Shown here piece by piece: positions 23,551 to 34,722 of a stretch of DNA of 64,000 nt. Every line of letters begins with the position of its first letter. The stretch's first letter is position 1. Source of the stretch: Sipunculus nudus. Taxonomy: Eukaryota; Annelida; Sipuncula; Golfingiida; Sipunculidae. A program made the translations under genes and the position numbers. The stretch covers positions 71,292,659 through 71,356,658 of the forward strand of contig CM049313.1 of NCBI GenBank assembly GCA_026874595.1. The letters run 5' to 3'. The notes beneath the pieces are model-generated. The model did no database searches. It worked only from the letters and a program-made list of their open reading frames with translations, and was not told the origin of the DNA.

Positions 23551-24654
23551 ATATGAAAATGATATCGTAATACGCAATATTCAAACCCCCGTACCACATG
23601 CAGTATATCGATAGATCAATGATATCGCATATCCATATATGTTACTAGTACTAAAAATCAAGTGGAATTTTTGCCATGTGTAAGTAACATGCCATAATCT
23701 GTATACATTACGCCTGTCGCAGTTTCCCGTCGGTTTCTTTGGTCTGACCAAGTACTTCTTACTCTGATATATTAGCTGTTGCAATGGGTCTGTCATTGAT
23801 CAGATAGAGAAGCGGGCGGGCACATGTCCATGCATAAAAAGGAACTATACTTACCACACTGAGAGAGTTCTAGTATATTTTTCTGTGGGTCTTGTTAAAG
23901 TCACGGTCTCCCCATGAAATCAAAGTATATCACAGAAGCTCTGCTTGTTTCTTAGGTCTATCCTCTTTTATATAGTTCCATAACCTGCTGGCGGGCACTG
24001 TAAAAACTGAATGAAAATGAAAGTTATCATGAATGTGTTTTTTTCTAAGCTTTCTGGATTAAAATGTCCCAATGCTTAGAATAATGAAAGATCCAGATGT
24101 CATATCCTGTCGTTTAGCCCATGGATTGAATGCCTGATGTTCTGTCTATTCTGATTAACCGAAGTTGCGTTTAAGACAGCTGCAGGGTTCAAACCGAGAA
24201 ACTGCTTCGTGATCAAAGTACTAGACGATACAAGTCACGCCAGTATTTTTTTTCTGTAACGTTTGATTTTTTTTTTATTATAAAGTTAAGGAGGACGAGG
24301 CTTTGCTACAATTGTTTCCTTTAAACTGATGGAATATAAATTATATACATCGCTACGCACTTTGGTTTAACAAGACATAAATTGTCTCAATGCTTTAGGG
24401 GTTAATATGGCACTTATTGAGAACATTAGTTGACTTATATTCTTTAGTTTATAAAAGATCCATTTTGATTAATCACCTGAATCAACACATATGTTCCACA
24501 TCTGTCTTTAGCTTTTCAAGGAATATCATTTTATCAAAAAAGTAAACAGAGCTGTCTTTTTAACTAATGCACTTTTATGTACGTTTGAATGCAGCGTAAT
24601 ATTTTTTAAACTATCTAATAAAATCAATAGTACAGTTTAATGTATAACGCTGGT

Positions 24655-24770
24655 TTCTGTGGTCTACGGGAAGAGCTTAATACTAAAAACTGGGTGGTCG
24701 GGAGTCCAAATCGCCGTCGAGGAGCGGTTACCTGTAGAAAAAAAACAAAAAAAAACAAAAAAAACAAACA
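24655..24770 (+). mobile_element. Short tRNA-like SINE relic with A-rich tail
   Basis: TTTCTGTGGTCTACGGGAAG resembles a tRNA 5' part. GGTCGGGAGTCCAAATC resembles a T-arm/B box. An (A/C)-rich tail of about 45 bp follows. The head recalls SINE family 2. It is not a functional tRNA gene: no coherent cloverleaf is visible. Confidence 0.45.
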
Positions 24771-25330
24771 AACGCTGGATAGAATACATAGTGAGACTCA
24801 TAAGAAATAAAATGGTTTCTTGACAAAGTGCGATATAATAAAACAATCAGAGAAGAAGAATTTTAGATGAAACAGAATCAAATCCTACTTCTGAATGTAT
24901 TTGTATAGGTATTGAAAATGACAGGAAGAAAAGATTAATTATGGTAAAAATCATCATTTGAATCAAGAAGGCTCAGTTTTGTATATTCTAAAAACACCTG
25001 CTTATTGCATCAATCATGCAATTATCAAGCTGAATTATTGCAGAAAATAGAGAAAGAGAAAAGAGAGACAGAGAGAAAGATGGAGGGGGGGGGGACGGAA
25101 AGGTGAAACTTTACATATATATCAGGATTTTTTTTTTATTTAATTCTTTTTGTTGGAGGTACATCTTCCATATTTTAACTTCCAATATTATTAATATAAT
25201 TAATTTCCAATATATAAATATTATTCTCTAAATATCAAGGGGGGGGGGGTTAATTACATTGACCATCCCTCCTAGCTAAAAAAGTGTGCGTGTGTGTGTG
25301 ATCCCGACCCCCTGTTTTGACTCCTCTGCT

Positions 25331-25630
25331 TTTTCGGACTAAACGTAACAGGGCAGTAGCACTAGTCTCCTCCAATTTTATATCCTGGTGTTAAGCAGGC
25401 AACGTGACTACTTCACCTGCGGGCCCTGGTTGTGTAATCGTTTCCATCGCTCGGACATATGACTGAGGAACATCGAAAGGCGCACTCATTTTTGTGTGAT
25501 ACACGGCCGTGCAGAGAGCTCACCCTGGGTGGGGCTGAAAGTAAAAAATCTCACCCCCTTGGCTGAGATTCGAACTCGTTACCTCCCGGCTTTGAGTATT
25601 GTGCTCAACCTCTAGGTCACAGAAGCCGGT
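25331..25630 (-). mobile_element. SINE family 2, copy A (tRNA-like head)
   Basis: Read on the minus strand it begins CCGGCTTCTGTGACCTAGAG, has the B box GAGTTCGAATCTC, then CTCAGCC..GGGGGTGAGATTTTT, and ends near GCCCTGTTACG...AGTCCG. It matches copy B at 27832 along its whole length. Confidence 0.75.
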
Positions 25631-25997
25631 TTTATCGGTAGCTGGTTCTTTTTTTGCTGATGTAGATTTAAGATTACGCAGGTCTAATAGTAATGATGAT
25701 TATACCTGCTGTGCTAAAGTCTATCAACTTTGCGAGGTGCCTGGTTTTATTAGCTCTCGGGGTCCGTGAAGATCGGGTCACCGCTCAGGAGGTGGTCTAC
25801 GGCGTTACGGGAGAGGTGTCAGCGATAGCAAACATATCACGTCCACGCATTCTCGGATCTACTTACTACCACTCCAGGCTTAGTCACATAATCCGGAGCA
25901 ATCATATAACACTGAACGCCTATAAAACCTGTCATCATGGCTTACGGTGGCGTCATCAGCCTTTAGCACAGGTAGTTAAGCATGGACTGAGACGCTT

Positions 25998-26060
25998 TAT
26001 ATAAAACACAAACCGTGATTCTCTCAACATTTTGGGGACAGCACGGACGTCTAGTCACAA
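25998..26060 (+). promoter_or_regulatory. TATA/Inr core promoter and short non-coding exon, candidate first exon of the Mab-21 gene
   Basis: TATATAAAA at 25998-26006 is followed 28 bp from its start by TCTCAAC (A at 26026), the usual spacing to an initiator. About 35 nt later comes CACAA|GTGAGT, a good splice donor at 26061. The next strong acceptor before a real gene on this strand is at 31998. Linking the two is inference; no transcript evidence is available. Confidence 0.27.
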
Positions 26061-27495
26061 GTGAGTTTTATTGATTAAACATATTATTTAGAATTGGCGA
26101 ATCAATATATTATTGTGTAAAATATCACATTTTCACATTTATAACAAAAGTATTAGTGTATCTGTATTTTTTTACCGGTGCGCTAATGCGATGATGTGGC
26201 CGCAGACTTTTTATTTACCCAAAAGTTAATGGATCGATCCTGACCAAAGCCCGTTCGCAACGGTTGGCGAAGGGTTGGTAACAAATCAGTAAACCACCCA
26301 AGGGAATACGTAATTGTCATATTAGCTAATAAACATTTTACCTTGAAATCTATATTATCTCACTTACATTCGTGTGTACATGTATATATGCCCTTTATAA
26401 CATATAAATACTTTTAAAGTATACATGCATGTGTAATTTTACTACACATTACATCACACAAGAATTTTCCGCCTAGTCTACCAAAACAAGCGGATTTTAG
26501 TTTGAAATCTAAATTATAATTAGGCGACTTATTCTAAAAAGATCATCTACAGAAGGACCACAGCGGTTAGACGTACGCGAGTTTGATACATATTATAAGG
26601 TTATAACAGTATACCAGATGATCCGAAAACATTAACAAGTCAGTATTATCTGTGTATAAGTGTGCGTATTATACTCAAGTGCATACATAACATAACACAG
26701 CGGAGGCAAAAATAATATACTCATAGTCTGTCCGCAGTAATACTTAAGTCTACAATCAGAACAGAACGATTAATTGTGTGCAAAATGTGGGTTGAATTAG
26801 GCTGATATAGGATTGCATGATAAACAGCGGTTAAAGTGGCTTGGTGGCCTGATCGACCCTGAGAGCCCTTTGTTACCGTAATGGAGCTCCTTACCTGAGC
26901 TGTGCTCTCATATTAACGCTGTGCCAAGTCATACGGACAATAAACCTGCCGCCGCCCAGTAAACTCAGGAACGTTCTCAGTGAAGGTTTACTCCCCAGAT
27001 TCATGTATATATGTCAGCACTAACTCAGGATTTCTGTGCCACACGTGCGAGGCATAACTCTTGTGCCCCTTAAAGGGGACCATATTACCAGTTGGTTCTT
27101 CTCTATACCAGCACTTACTTACAAAGACATATTCCTAAAGAATATACACACTATATTGACAAAATTGGCATTTTAAAGAGCTTTGCTTTCTTTAAATTTA
27201 TTAGTAAATAGACAGTAATGATATATGAGAGACACCAATCTGACACACATATATATAATACAGAAATAATAACTACACGTTTACTATAGCCGAGGGATCA
27301 CCAGAACCCCCATCCCCACAATCCGAACCAAGTAACTGGTCGATAATGGAGAAACAGCTACGGAGTTAAAGGCCCTACCTTTGGGATTAGCTCAAAGTCC
27401 AAATTAAAATTCAGGTGGAAATCCGTCTCCTATGATTACTATTGCGGTTAGATTTTGAAATTCAGCAATATTTCAGATCTAGTGCAAACGCGTAC

Positions 27496-27657
27496 TAGGC
27501 GCGGATCCAGGATTTTTTGCGGGGGGGGGGGGGGATCAACGCTATAGTGTAGATAAACATTGAGTGATTAATCCGAGCAATTTACATGTCATGGTTTTAA
27601 ATTGTTACAAAAATATATTGGTGGTTTAGAGCAAGACCCCCCCCGGATCTGCGCCTG
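27496..27657. mobile_element. Short MITE with GGCGCGGATCC ends, copy 1
   Basis: Left end TAGGCGCGGATCCAGGA; right end, read inverted, CAGGCGCAGATCCGGG. About 160 bp, with a G-run just inside the left end and a C-run just inside the right end. The same end type recurs at 47653-47857. TAGG/CAGG ends suggest hAT, but no clear target duplication is seen. Confidence 0.5.
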
Positions 27658-27831
27658 CGTTCAGAAGAAAGAAAACAAGAAGAAAAACTGTTTGCACTCT
27701 GGAGGTACTGAGAATGTCTGCCAACATAAAAGAGTTTGACCCAAATATTCACCAACCTTCATAAACCTCCTTCCACGCAAGGGAGGCTTAGGCCAAATAA
27801 AAAAGTTTTAGGAAGATATTGGTTATTGACC

Positions 27832-28161
27832 CGCTTCTGTGGCTCATTTGTAGAGAACAGGACTTAAAGCCAGGAGATCATGATTTCTAATCTCAGCCGA
27901 GGCGGTGAGATTTTTCACGGTCGGATCCCATAGAGGTAGAGCGCTCCGCAGGCTTAAAGGGAAGGTCGTGCCCAACAGCCGTGTTTCACTCACAAACGAG
28001 TGCGTCTTTCGGGGGTGCCTCGGTGGTATGGCCCAATAAGTGCTGGTATGGACGATTACACACCCAGGGCCCGAAGGTGCAGTAGTCGCCACGCCTGGTT
28101 AACACCAGAATATAAAAATGGGAGGAAGCGTGTAATGCTGCCCTGTCAAGTAGTCCGAAAT
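27832..28161 (+). mobile_element. SINE family 2, copy B
   Basis: Collinear with copy A in the opposite orientation: CTTCTGTGGCTC head, CTCAGCCGAGGCGGTGAGA, then CGATTACACACCCAGGGCCC, GGTTAACACCAG and CCCTGTCAAGTAGTCCG. Its B box is decayed (ATTTCTAATCTC), so it is probably an older or inactive copy. Confidence 0.75.
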
Positions 28162-28519
28162 CGGAATGGAATTCTGCGTATGTACATTTACTCTTAAGCC
28201 AGTATAAAAAGTGGAGGCGGTTAAATCTAACAAAGAAAAGATATTCTCAAAGGGGTTTATTTAGAAGAAGCTTTCCAAAGGGTTGATAAATGGACAATAA
28301 ATCGTTTAATAGATTAAAACATGAAAGCTTGCTAACAAGGGGTTCGAGTGTATCATCAGCTATCTATTTATCTCCTAATGACCGATATTTCTGACACTGT
28401 TAACTCTTATGTGATGTACTTCAGACCAAGGGCACAAACAGATCAACAGTCTAAAAAAGACATTTTGTGTTAATTATTAGGGTGGGTCCAAATACTAGTA
28501 TTCTTGCTCGAGGTCTTGT

Positions 28520-29320
28520 CTCTTAGACTGGTGAAGGTGTTCTCATCCTAGTATCTGCTGAGTTGTCGAGTGAGGGGTTTTCGTTCCATGTTCTGTTTGT
28601 TTGGTGGGAGCAGGTATTTTCGTTCGAAGCCCTATTTGCTGCGTGGTGGAGCTGTTTTCGGTCGTGCCCTGTTGGTGGGTCGATTAAGGTGTTTCGGTCG
28701 AGTCCTGTCGTTGGACGATTCAGGTGTTTTCGGTTCAGCCCTGTTTGTGGATCGATAAAGGGGCTCAATCACCTACCTGGCTTTTATAAACTAGAGATAA
28801 TGCCTTTGAGCTTTTATAAAAAACGTGAATATTACCGCACACAGGCTGCTTGTTTTGTTTATATCAACGTGTTTATAATATGTGTAGGCCCGCCAAAATA
28901 ATCAAAACAAATTCAACAAGGGCATCTCGCAGGTCAGATAAGCCAGAGCTTTGCAAATGGCATTTTGCAACAAGTGACCTTTCCACCTTCGCATATATGC
29001 AACCTACCACCTTAGGTTGCATGTTTTCCCCTTTGTCAGCATTGCTTTGTTTACAAACATGTTCTTGATTAATCCATCATTCCTTGATAAATCCTTCCTT
29101 CTTTTCGGTCGTGCCCTGTTGGAGGGTGGATTAAGGTGTTTCGGTCGAGTCCTGTCGGTGGGTGATTTAGATGTTTTCGGTTACGCCCTGTTTGTGGGTG
29201 GATTTAGGTGTTTCGGTCGAGTCCTGTTTGTGGTTGGATTAAGATGTTGTCGGTCGAGCCCTATTGGTGGGGAGGTTGAGGTATTTTCCTTCGAGGCCCT
29301 GTTAATCTGTTAGGTGGAGG
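28520..29320. repeat. Minisatellite of about 35-36 bp in two blocks around a dispersed repeat
   Basis: Units of the type TTTCGGTCGAGTCCTGT plus a TGGTGGGTGGATTAAGG-like half occur at about 28600-28765 and again at about 29100-29300. A unique-looking segment (about 28789-29070) between them is homologous to 10299-10600, so the array was probably split by insertion. Confidence 0.8.
28789..29070 (+). repeat. Dispersed repeat R1, copy 2
   Basis: Shares ordered blocks with 10299-10600: AGATAATGCCTT, TTTTATAAAAAA, CGTGTTTATAA, CAAAATAATC, GCATATATGCA, GTTGCATGTTTT and TTTGTCAGCA. No coding capacity; superfamily not recognised. Confidence 0.65.
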
Positions 29321-31998
29321 TACATTTTATACTCGTTTGAGCTTATGTTTGCACAATGTTTGCAGCGCTTTAGACTAAAATATATTTAAAATAAGTGAAC
29401 TTGTTATCATCTGCTATAACTAAAATTATTTTACACGGCTGGGATTGGTTTTAATGAAGGTTGAAATGAACACAAGGAGTCTGCCTAAAGGCGTAAAGGA
29501 AAAAAATATGGGAATATGTTAAAACAGTCTACAAATGCTTATAAAATTACAGGTTTATTAGCATTTCTCACTGGCATCCGCTGGTTTATATTGAACGGTG
29601 AGCTCCGTACATGTCTACACCAAACGTCATCTGTAACCAGGTTTAAATCATGTTTACCGAATATGATAACTAAGTCAATGAGATGCCGACAGTGACAAAG
29701 AATAGTAAATTTTCCAATAGAAAACCTACTGATATTGAGGATACTTGCGCAGGTACCGCGGAAACGTCAAACACGAATCAATGTATTGGCAAGCATGTGA
29801 CCTAACAAGGGCCTCTTTGTTATGTTAGCGTCTTTGGATATCCGAGAACCTGAACGATTTTAATCAGCAGCACGGAAGACACAGCTCACTTTTGTTCCTG
29901 TCACGCAGATTGGTGCTGTGGCTGTCGTTATAAACTGACGGTTGTTTCCAGGCGCAGTATTGACCAAACCTCAGGATATAAGTCCTTAGGAGCATATATG
30001 AGGGGTAGTGTGAACATAAAAAAAAGTCTGGATCAATGCAAATACAAGTAATACTGAAGCCATTTTGATGTTAGTTTACTTGTGCCCTGCGGTATACACT
30101 ACAATGGATGCGTGCATGATTTCGGTTTTATACGCGCCGACATTGGTGCTTCCTTCTCTCTGTTTTCACCGTATTTTTGTAGAATTCCTAATTTCTCAAC
30201 AACTATTTTATTCACCTCTGTTGCCAGATTTAACTCATGACATTCGGGTCCCAGTGGCCCAAGTGTCTTAGTTTTATATACATTATGCAGATATATTATT
30301 TGTTTATCTTTTTTACATATGAATGTTCCAGCACACATGGGCCATTTTGGTCTGTCAGGCACATTAGCATGTTACTGTTATCAGAAGAGTGTTTCAATGG
30401 ATATAAAATCCTATATTTCATTATAGTACATTTGATCAACCAGCTATTCTTATATAAAAAAAAATATAATTTGTATTGCACACTGCCTGGTCTGTGATCA
30501 AATATGAATCAGACGCATAGTTTACACAGAATGATTCAATGTTCAATAACACTCCAGCCAGCGCCACAGTCGCCGGTTTACCTAGCACTACAGGTAAGTG
30601 GTATTGATGTTTTCAACATGATAATCTACGGTAACTGAGGTTAAAATGGTAACCTCGGGTGAACCTGATGGCGGTGCACGTGATTTAATCCCTAGTATGT
30701 GCTTAATTAGCCGTTTACGTCAAAAGTAAATCTGTGGTTATTGGTGCCAGGTACTTACAGTCGCTCAGCAGAACAGTCGCTAGCATGAACCATAAGCTTT
30801 GTATAAAAGTACTTGGAAACGTATATTTGAGGTGGGTGTAAAAAAGTGACACACTCCCGTGAAGAAGTTGATTCCTGCAGGAAGTGGCTAATATGAAATA
30901 TATATAAATGAAAACCGGGCGTGTTAATAAAGGCCTTAAGTATAAAGTATTATGTAGCATAAAGCAATAAATGATGTAATTATTCATCACAGTGAGATTT
31001 GCCTTTGAAAGAAATTTATTTCATAAGATTTACAAACTTAAGGAGTGGAAACCTTCAGACTCTTCAGGTTCCTGATCTCGCTATATATACTAGTAGTTGC
31101 AGCTATACAGAATGCCATGCACATCTGTTCCAGGTATCATGATACAGTAATATTTATTTATTACTTTAGAACAATTAGAATATTGAAAACCTGAAATAAT
31201 ATCTGACGGTTATAGTAACGTATGCATTGAAAAAGATTTGTTGCATTATAATTATGAATGTTCGCAAGAACATAAAAAAGGCCATGTTTAAGCTAAACAG
31301 TGTTTTAGAAAAATCAAAGCCTAAATTTTAATAGTTTGTTGCCAATTTTAGGACAGACTTTCTCAAATTTGTGTTCGGACATGCGTAACTATGACTAATT
31401 TTGCCGATTTTTATATTTTATAGTTTTAGATTTATTTGAATTTAGTTAAACCAATCATGAATGAAGAGAAAATCGCTCAGACCAAAGCCAAACTTTGCAA
31501 GAATTCTTTTTTCATTTCTTTTTTGTTTCGAGCAATATTTTTCTTTCATAATAATTAATTAATACTGTCAAAACTTAAATAAAATACAATTAGACAGAAT
31601 AATTGGCCTGATATAAAAATAGATTGAAATTGCTGCAGTTGCCTGTATCAAGTGTTTGGTATCCTCGTTCCCATGCAGCAGGAACTGAAGGCAAGCACCA
31701 GCAACTTAGTGGCCATGAGAGTTTTCTTAAGTCCACTTTACATTACTATACCTCGTGTGTATCCCCCTGCAGTTGGTACACAGACCGTGCGTGGTGACAG
31801 TTTGGTTTATAACCTGAGAGGAATGTTAATATGTTAATGTATATCAATATTCATGTTTACCACCCTAAGAAGAAGTCAGAGCAGTCAACAGACGGGGACT
31901 CGTGCAGCGGAACCCCCAAGTCTATGTGATACGCAAATATTGATATGACACTGTTTGATATATGCTCAGTTCTCATATATACATCGGTATCTTTTCAG
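29321..31998. other. Non-coding stretch before the Mab-21 gene
   Basis: Mostly AT-rich single-copy-looking DNA. An ATG-headed segment at 30539-30594 with a good GTAAGT donor is noted but not supported as an exon. If the promoter at 26 kb serves the Mab-21 gene, this is its intron. Confidence 0.4.
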
Positions 31999-32092
31999 AA
32001 TGTTGGGGCGCGTCGCAGTGAGAGCCTTTGGTAATTAACAATGAAGAGTTAAACCTCCCTAAAGAGATAATTGGAAATACACGACCGTTATA
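31999..32092 (+). promoter_or_regulatory. Likely spliced 5'UTR of the Mab-21 gene with two small upstream ORFs
   Basis: A good acceptor (TATCTTTTCAG) ends at 31998, about 95 bp before the start codon. The segment after it holds an upstream ATG at 32000 (12 codons, ending in TAA) and another at 32041 (ATG AAG AGT TAA). If transcribed, these could dampen translation. The in-frame stop at 32060 shows the coding frame does not extend upstream without splicing. Confidence 0.4.
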
Positions 32093-33382
32093 ATGTACAT
32101 GTGTGGAAATAACGTTCCTGTGCCAAAACTGGCGATCCCCGAGAGTGACCGAGGAGAGCCGAATCATATCGAAGGTGGTCGAACTGGAAAATACAAAAAT
32201 TCCGAGCCTACACGAAAAGGGCGTAAGAAACAAAGAGATATTGCGCGAAGGAATATATTTGAAGACCACGCCCTTGTGTATTCTCCACGCAGAATTATCC
32301 TAGAACAAACTATGTTATCCTTTGATTCTCCATTATCACAAGCACTCGATGTGTTCTACATAAACACTGTAGATATCCCGACGGACAAAATCGAACGTGT
32401 AAAACTCAGATGCCAAGAATTAAAGGAATACCTGTTTCCAAGGTTGAAGAAATTTGGTCATCAAATCGGAATATCATTCGAAAAGATGGTGTACAGCGGA
32501 AGTTTGACTGATGATACGGCGGTGGTACGCATGCGCGAAGTCGACATGTTGTTAATATTTAACGCACATGATGCAAGGATGGATTCGAGCGTTTCGGGTT
32601 TCTATCATATTCCTCTCAGAACCTACAAAGACAAAGATGCTGATAAACCCGACCAGTTCCGATTCGGTCGATCGGAGAACGGTCGGTACTTGTCGTCGAC
32701 TGTCGTCGCTCGTAACGTGTACGAACTGGTAGAAAGAGCACTGAAGCTAAACACGAAGGTAGAACTTGAGCCGTTTACGTCAGAGGACGGGATGGCACAG
32801 ATTCGGGTTAAAATAAAGAAACCTGTGGTTAATATCATCCCAGCATGTTACATAGAGAAAGAGAATGCTTATCTCATAACGAGGCCCTATGCGTATGACG
32901 GCCATCTTAACTCTGACGAATTCTGGAGAATATGTTACGCTGACAAAGAGCGGGATATCCTGGACATGATGGACCTCGCTGACCGGGGAGCGAGAAGAAA
33001 AACCCTTAAAATTCTGAAAGGCTTGGTGGAGGTTGAAACCACGCTGAAAGGTATATCAACTTACCACCTCAAGACGCTGTTGTTACATAACTTTGACACT
33101 GATATCGACACCACGCCGCGATGGCAGCGCCACCAGGTGGAGTTGTGTTTTAGGACACTCTTGAAGCAGCTGGACCATCACCTGGCGACCGGAAGTCTGC
33201 CGCACTTCTTCCTCCGTGGGTTTGACCTTTTTTCCCATTTCACTCCGCGCCTTTTGAATAGCCTGCGAGGACGGGTGCACTACTTGCAGATGCACGAGTC
33301 GGAACTATTACGATTACTGAACCGAGAGAAAGGCCGGAAGTCCACAGCGGATGACTTCCCTCATTTTGGGGACCAGTTGTAA
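32093..33382 (+). CDS. Mab-21 domain protein (cGAS-like nucleotidyltransferase fold), 429 aa, coding region in one exon
   Basis: The 430-codon frame is uninterrupted. Residues 1-60 are basic and probably disordered (RKGRKKQR at 41-48). The nucleotidyltransferase core starts near residue 80: G136-S137 (YSGSL) followed by E149-V150-D151 (REVDML), the GS...ExD arrangement of cGAS and cGAS-like receptors. At the third acidic position the strand reads VVNIIPA (N247) where active enzymes usually have D. The helical Mab-21 half is clear: ARRKTLKILKGL (300-311), STYHLKTLLLHNF, W344, LDHHLATGSLPHFFLRGFDLF (360-380; quoted in part). There is no His/Cys zinc-thumb insertion as in vertebrate cGAS. The start is the first ATG (A at -3) downstream of an in-frame TAA at 32060; ATG at codon 3 is an alternative. 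Family knowledge suggests either a nucleic-acid-sensing cGLR or a non-catalytic Mab-21-like protein; the Asn favours altered or lost catalysis. Family certain, function open. Confidence 0.92.
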   Translation: MYMCGNNVPVPKLAIPESDRGEPNHIEGGRTGKYKNSEPTRKGRKKQRDIARRNIFEDHALVYSPRRIILEQTMLSFDSPLSQALDVFYINTVDIPTDKIERVKLRCQELKEYLFPRLKKFGHQIGISFEKMVYSGSLTDDTAVVRMREVDMLLIFNAHDARMDSSVSGFYHIPLRTYKDKDADKPDQFRFGRSENGRYLSSTVVARNVYELVERALKLNTKVELEPFTSEDGMAQIRVKIKKPVVNIIPACYIEKENAYLITRPYAYDGHLNSDEFWRICYADKERDILDMMDLADRGARRKTLKILKGLVEVETTLKGISTYHLKTLLLHNFDTDIDTTPRWQRHQVELCFRTLLKQLDHHLATGSLPHFFLRGFDLFSHFTPRLLNSLRGRVHYLQMHESELLRLLNREKGRKSTADDFPHFGDQL

Positions 33383-33424
33383 TTAAGATTACATGTGAAA
33401 TTGACACATAATATATTTGTTAAA

Positions 33425-33430
33425 ATTAAA
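33425..33430 (+). terminator. Possible poly(A) signal (ATTAAA) of the Mab-21 gene
   Basis: ATTAAA lies 43 bp after the stop codon. It is the second-commonest animal poly(A) signal but also common by chance in AT-rich DNA. Confidence 0.25.
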
Positions 33431-34063
33431 CAATGTATTACCTGCGCTCAGGACAACGAAAATGGTGGTCATACATGAGTTTTTTTTCATGTTTGAGATA
33501 AACTTTATATGTGCTCAGCATATTGATTCAGACCTTTCACATACACACTACCAGTCTGTTTGTCGTATGATTTGAGCGGTGCTAGAACAGAGGGGACTGT
33601 TTTGGATAGGTGGATGTAACACTAACGTTGTAGCGTTCACACATGAAATATATGTTGTACGACTGTCCTGAGAAAACAGATAAAAGCTATCGGAGTGAAA
33701 TCGTGCGAAGTCCATGCAACAATAAGAAGATACATAATTATGTTCGTAGCATGAACTGGTGATATTCACATATAGGACACAGGCTGATTGAATATTCGTT
33801 GGACTATCGTCGGACATTCCTACGATTGTGAGGTTCTGGAATTTTAATACTGTACGGATTAAAAAAAAATTAATATTCATTGTAATGACCTTTCACCTCT
33901 TTTACTCATATGTTCCTTTCTAGGGCTGAATACCGAAATCGTAATATACTGCTTCATGTATCGTTATATTTCATTAAATTATGTATTTGTGATCAGTTGA
34001 GTTTTTTTTTATATTTTATATAACAAATCGCATCAAGCAACACTTGCTGTCTGTATTACGTAT

Positions 34064-34722
34064 TTTTAGCTCAGCTGATTGAAAGTCATCTGAGTTATAG
34101 CGGTCACCCTTTTTCCGTCTCTCCGTCTGTTTGCCCGTTAACCAGGCACAAATCGTAACCGCTGGACCAGGAATATTCTAACTTGATATCCAGGGAGGTC
34201 CATATTAAATATCCGTGGAAACCTGTAATTAGGTCTCCGTTACCCAAATCTTCGGATCTATGGGGCTCAGAATAGCCTCCCCCCAGAATTATTTAAAAAA
34301 ATGATACAAATGCTCAAGTATCTGAACAACTAATGCGTGGATCACCATGATTATTTGCATCAATATTCATCATGGACTGTTTCATCAGTTTCTGTAGACT
34401 GGTGGCGCCACCTTGATTTTTATTTTCAAATTTGTACGCATTTTCTTTAAATATTTTATTCTGAGAACTTGAAAGGTGCGGTCGTCCATTAACAGGGCAC
34501 AAATCGTAATCATTGCACTTATAATCTTCTTACTTGACATGAACGAAGGTCCTTTAAAAACTTCTTGAAAACCTGAACTTAGATCTCTGTTACCAATATC
34601 CTTTGAGCTATGCTGCAGTTGAACTGGGATACCTTCTACAAAATTTGGCATTCAGAGGAAAAAAGTCCTTTTTTGAATGTCTTTCTAGACAGCTGAGTGT
34701 CATTTCCTCTGGGTCACTTGTT
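34064..34722 (+). repeat. Dispersed repeat R3, copy 1 (AGCTCAG...CTGAGTTATAGCGGT type)
   Basis: Starts with a small hairpin (AGCTCAGCTGATTGAAAGTC / CATCTGAGTTATAG), then TCCGTCTCTCCGTCTG, then GATATCCAGGGAGGTCCAT and TAGGTCTCCGTTACCCA, which recur in degenerate tandem form. It ends near GGGTCACTTGTTT. Repeats of this look are common in bivalve genomes as I know them. Confidence 0.65.

Larger units (their letters stand above)
19967..25330. other. Non-coding stretch with repeats
   Basis: Contains the G-run at 20143, repeat R2 copy 1, long TA tracts at 23048 and 23502 (the latter inside an ATATCGATATA palindrome) and a SINE relic at 24655. No exon could be supported. Confidence 0.5.

Noticed and set aside
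25693-26004. 103-codon ORF just before the TATA box
   Set aside because: No motif. It ends in the promoter-like segment and reads as chance.
28563-29313. FGRALL/CFGRVL repeat ORFs
   Set aside because: Translation of the minisatellite of about 36 bp in several frames.
30539-30594. ATG-headed segment (MFNNTPASATVAGLPSTT) with a perfect GTAAGT donor
   Set aside because: Spliced to the Mab-21 acceptor it meets a stop after seven codons, and no other partner exon was found.
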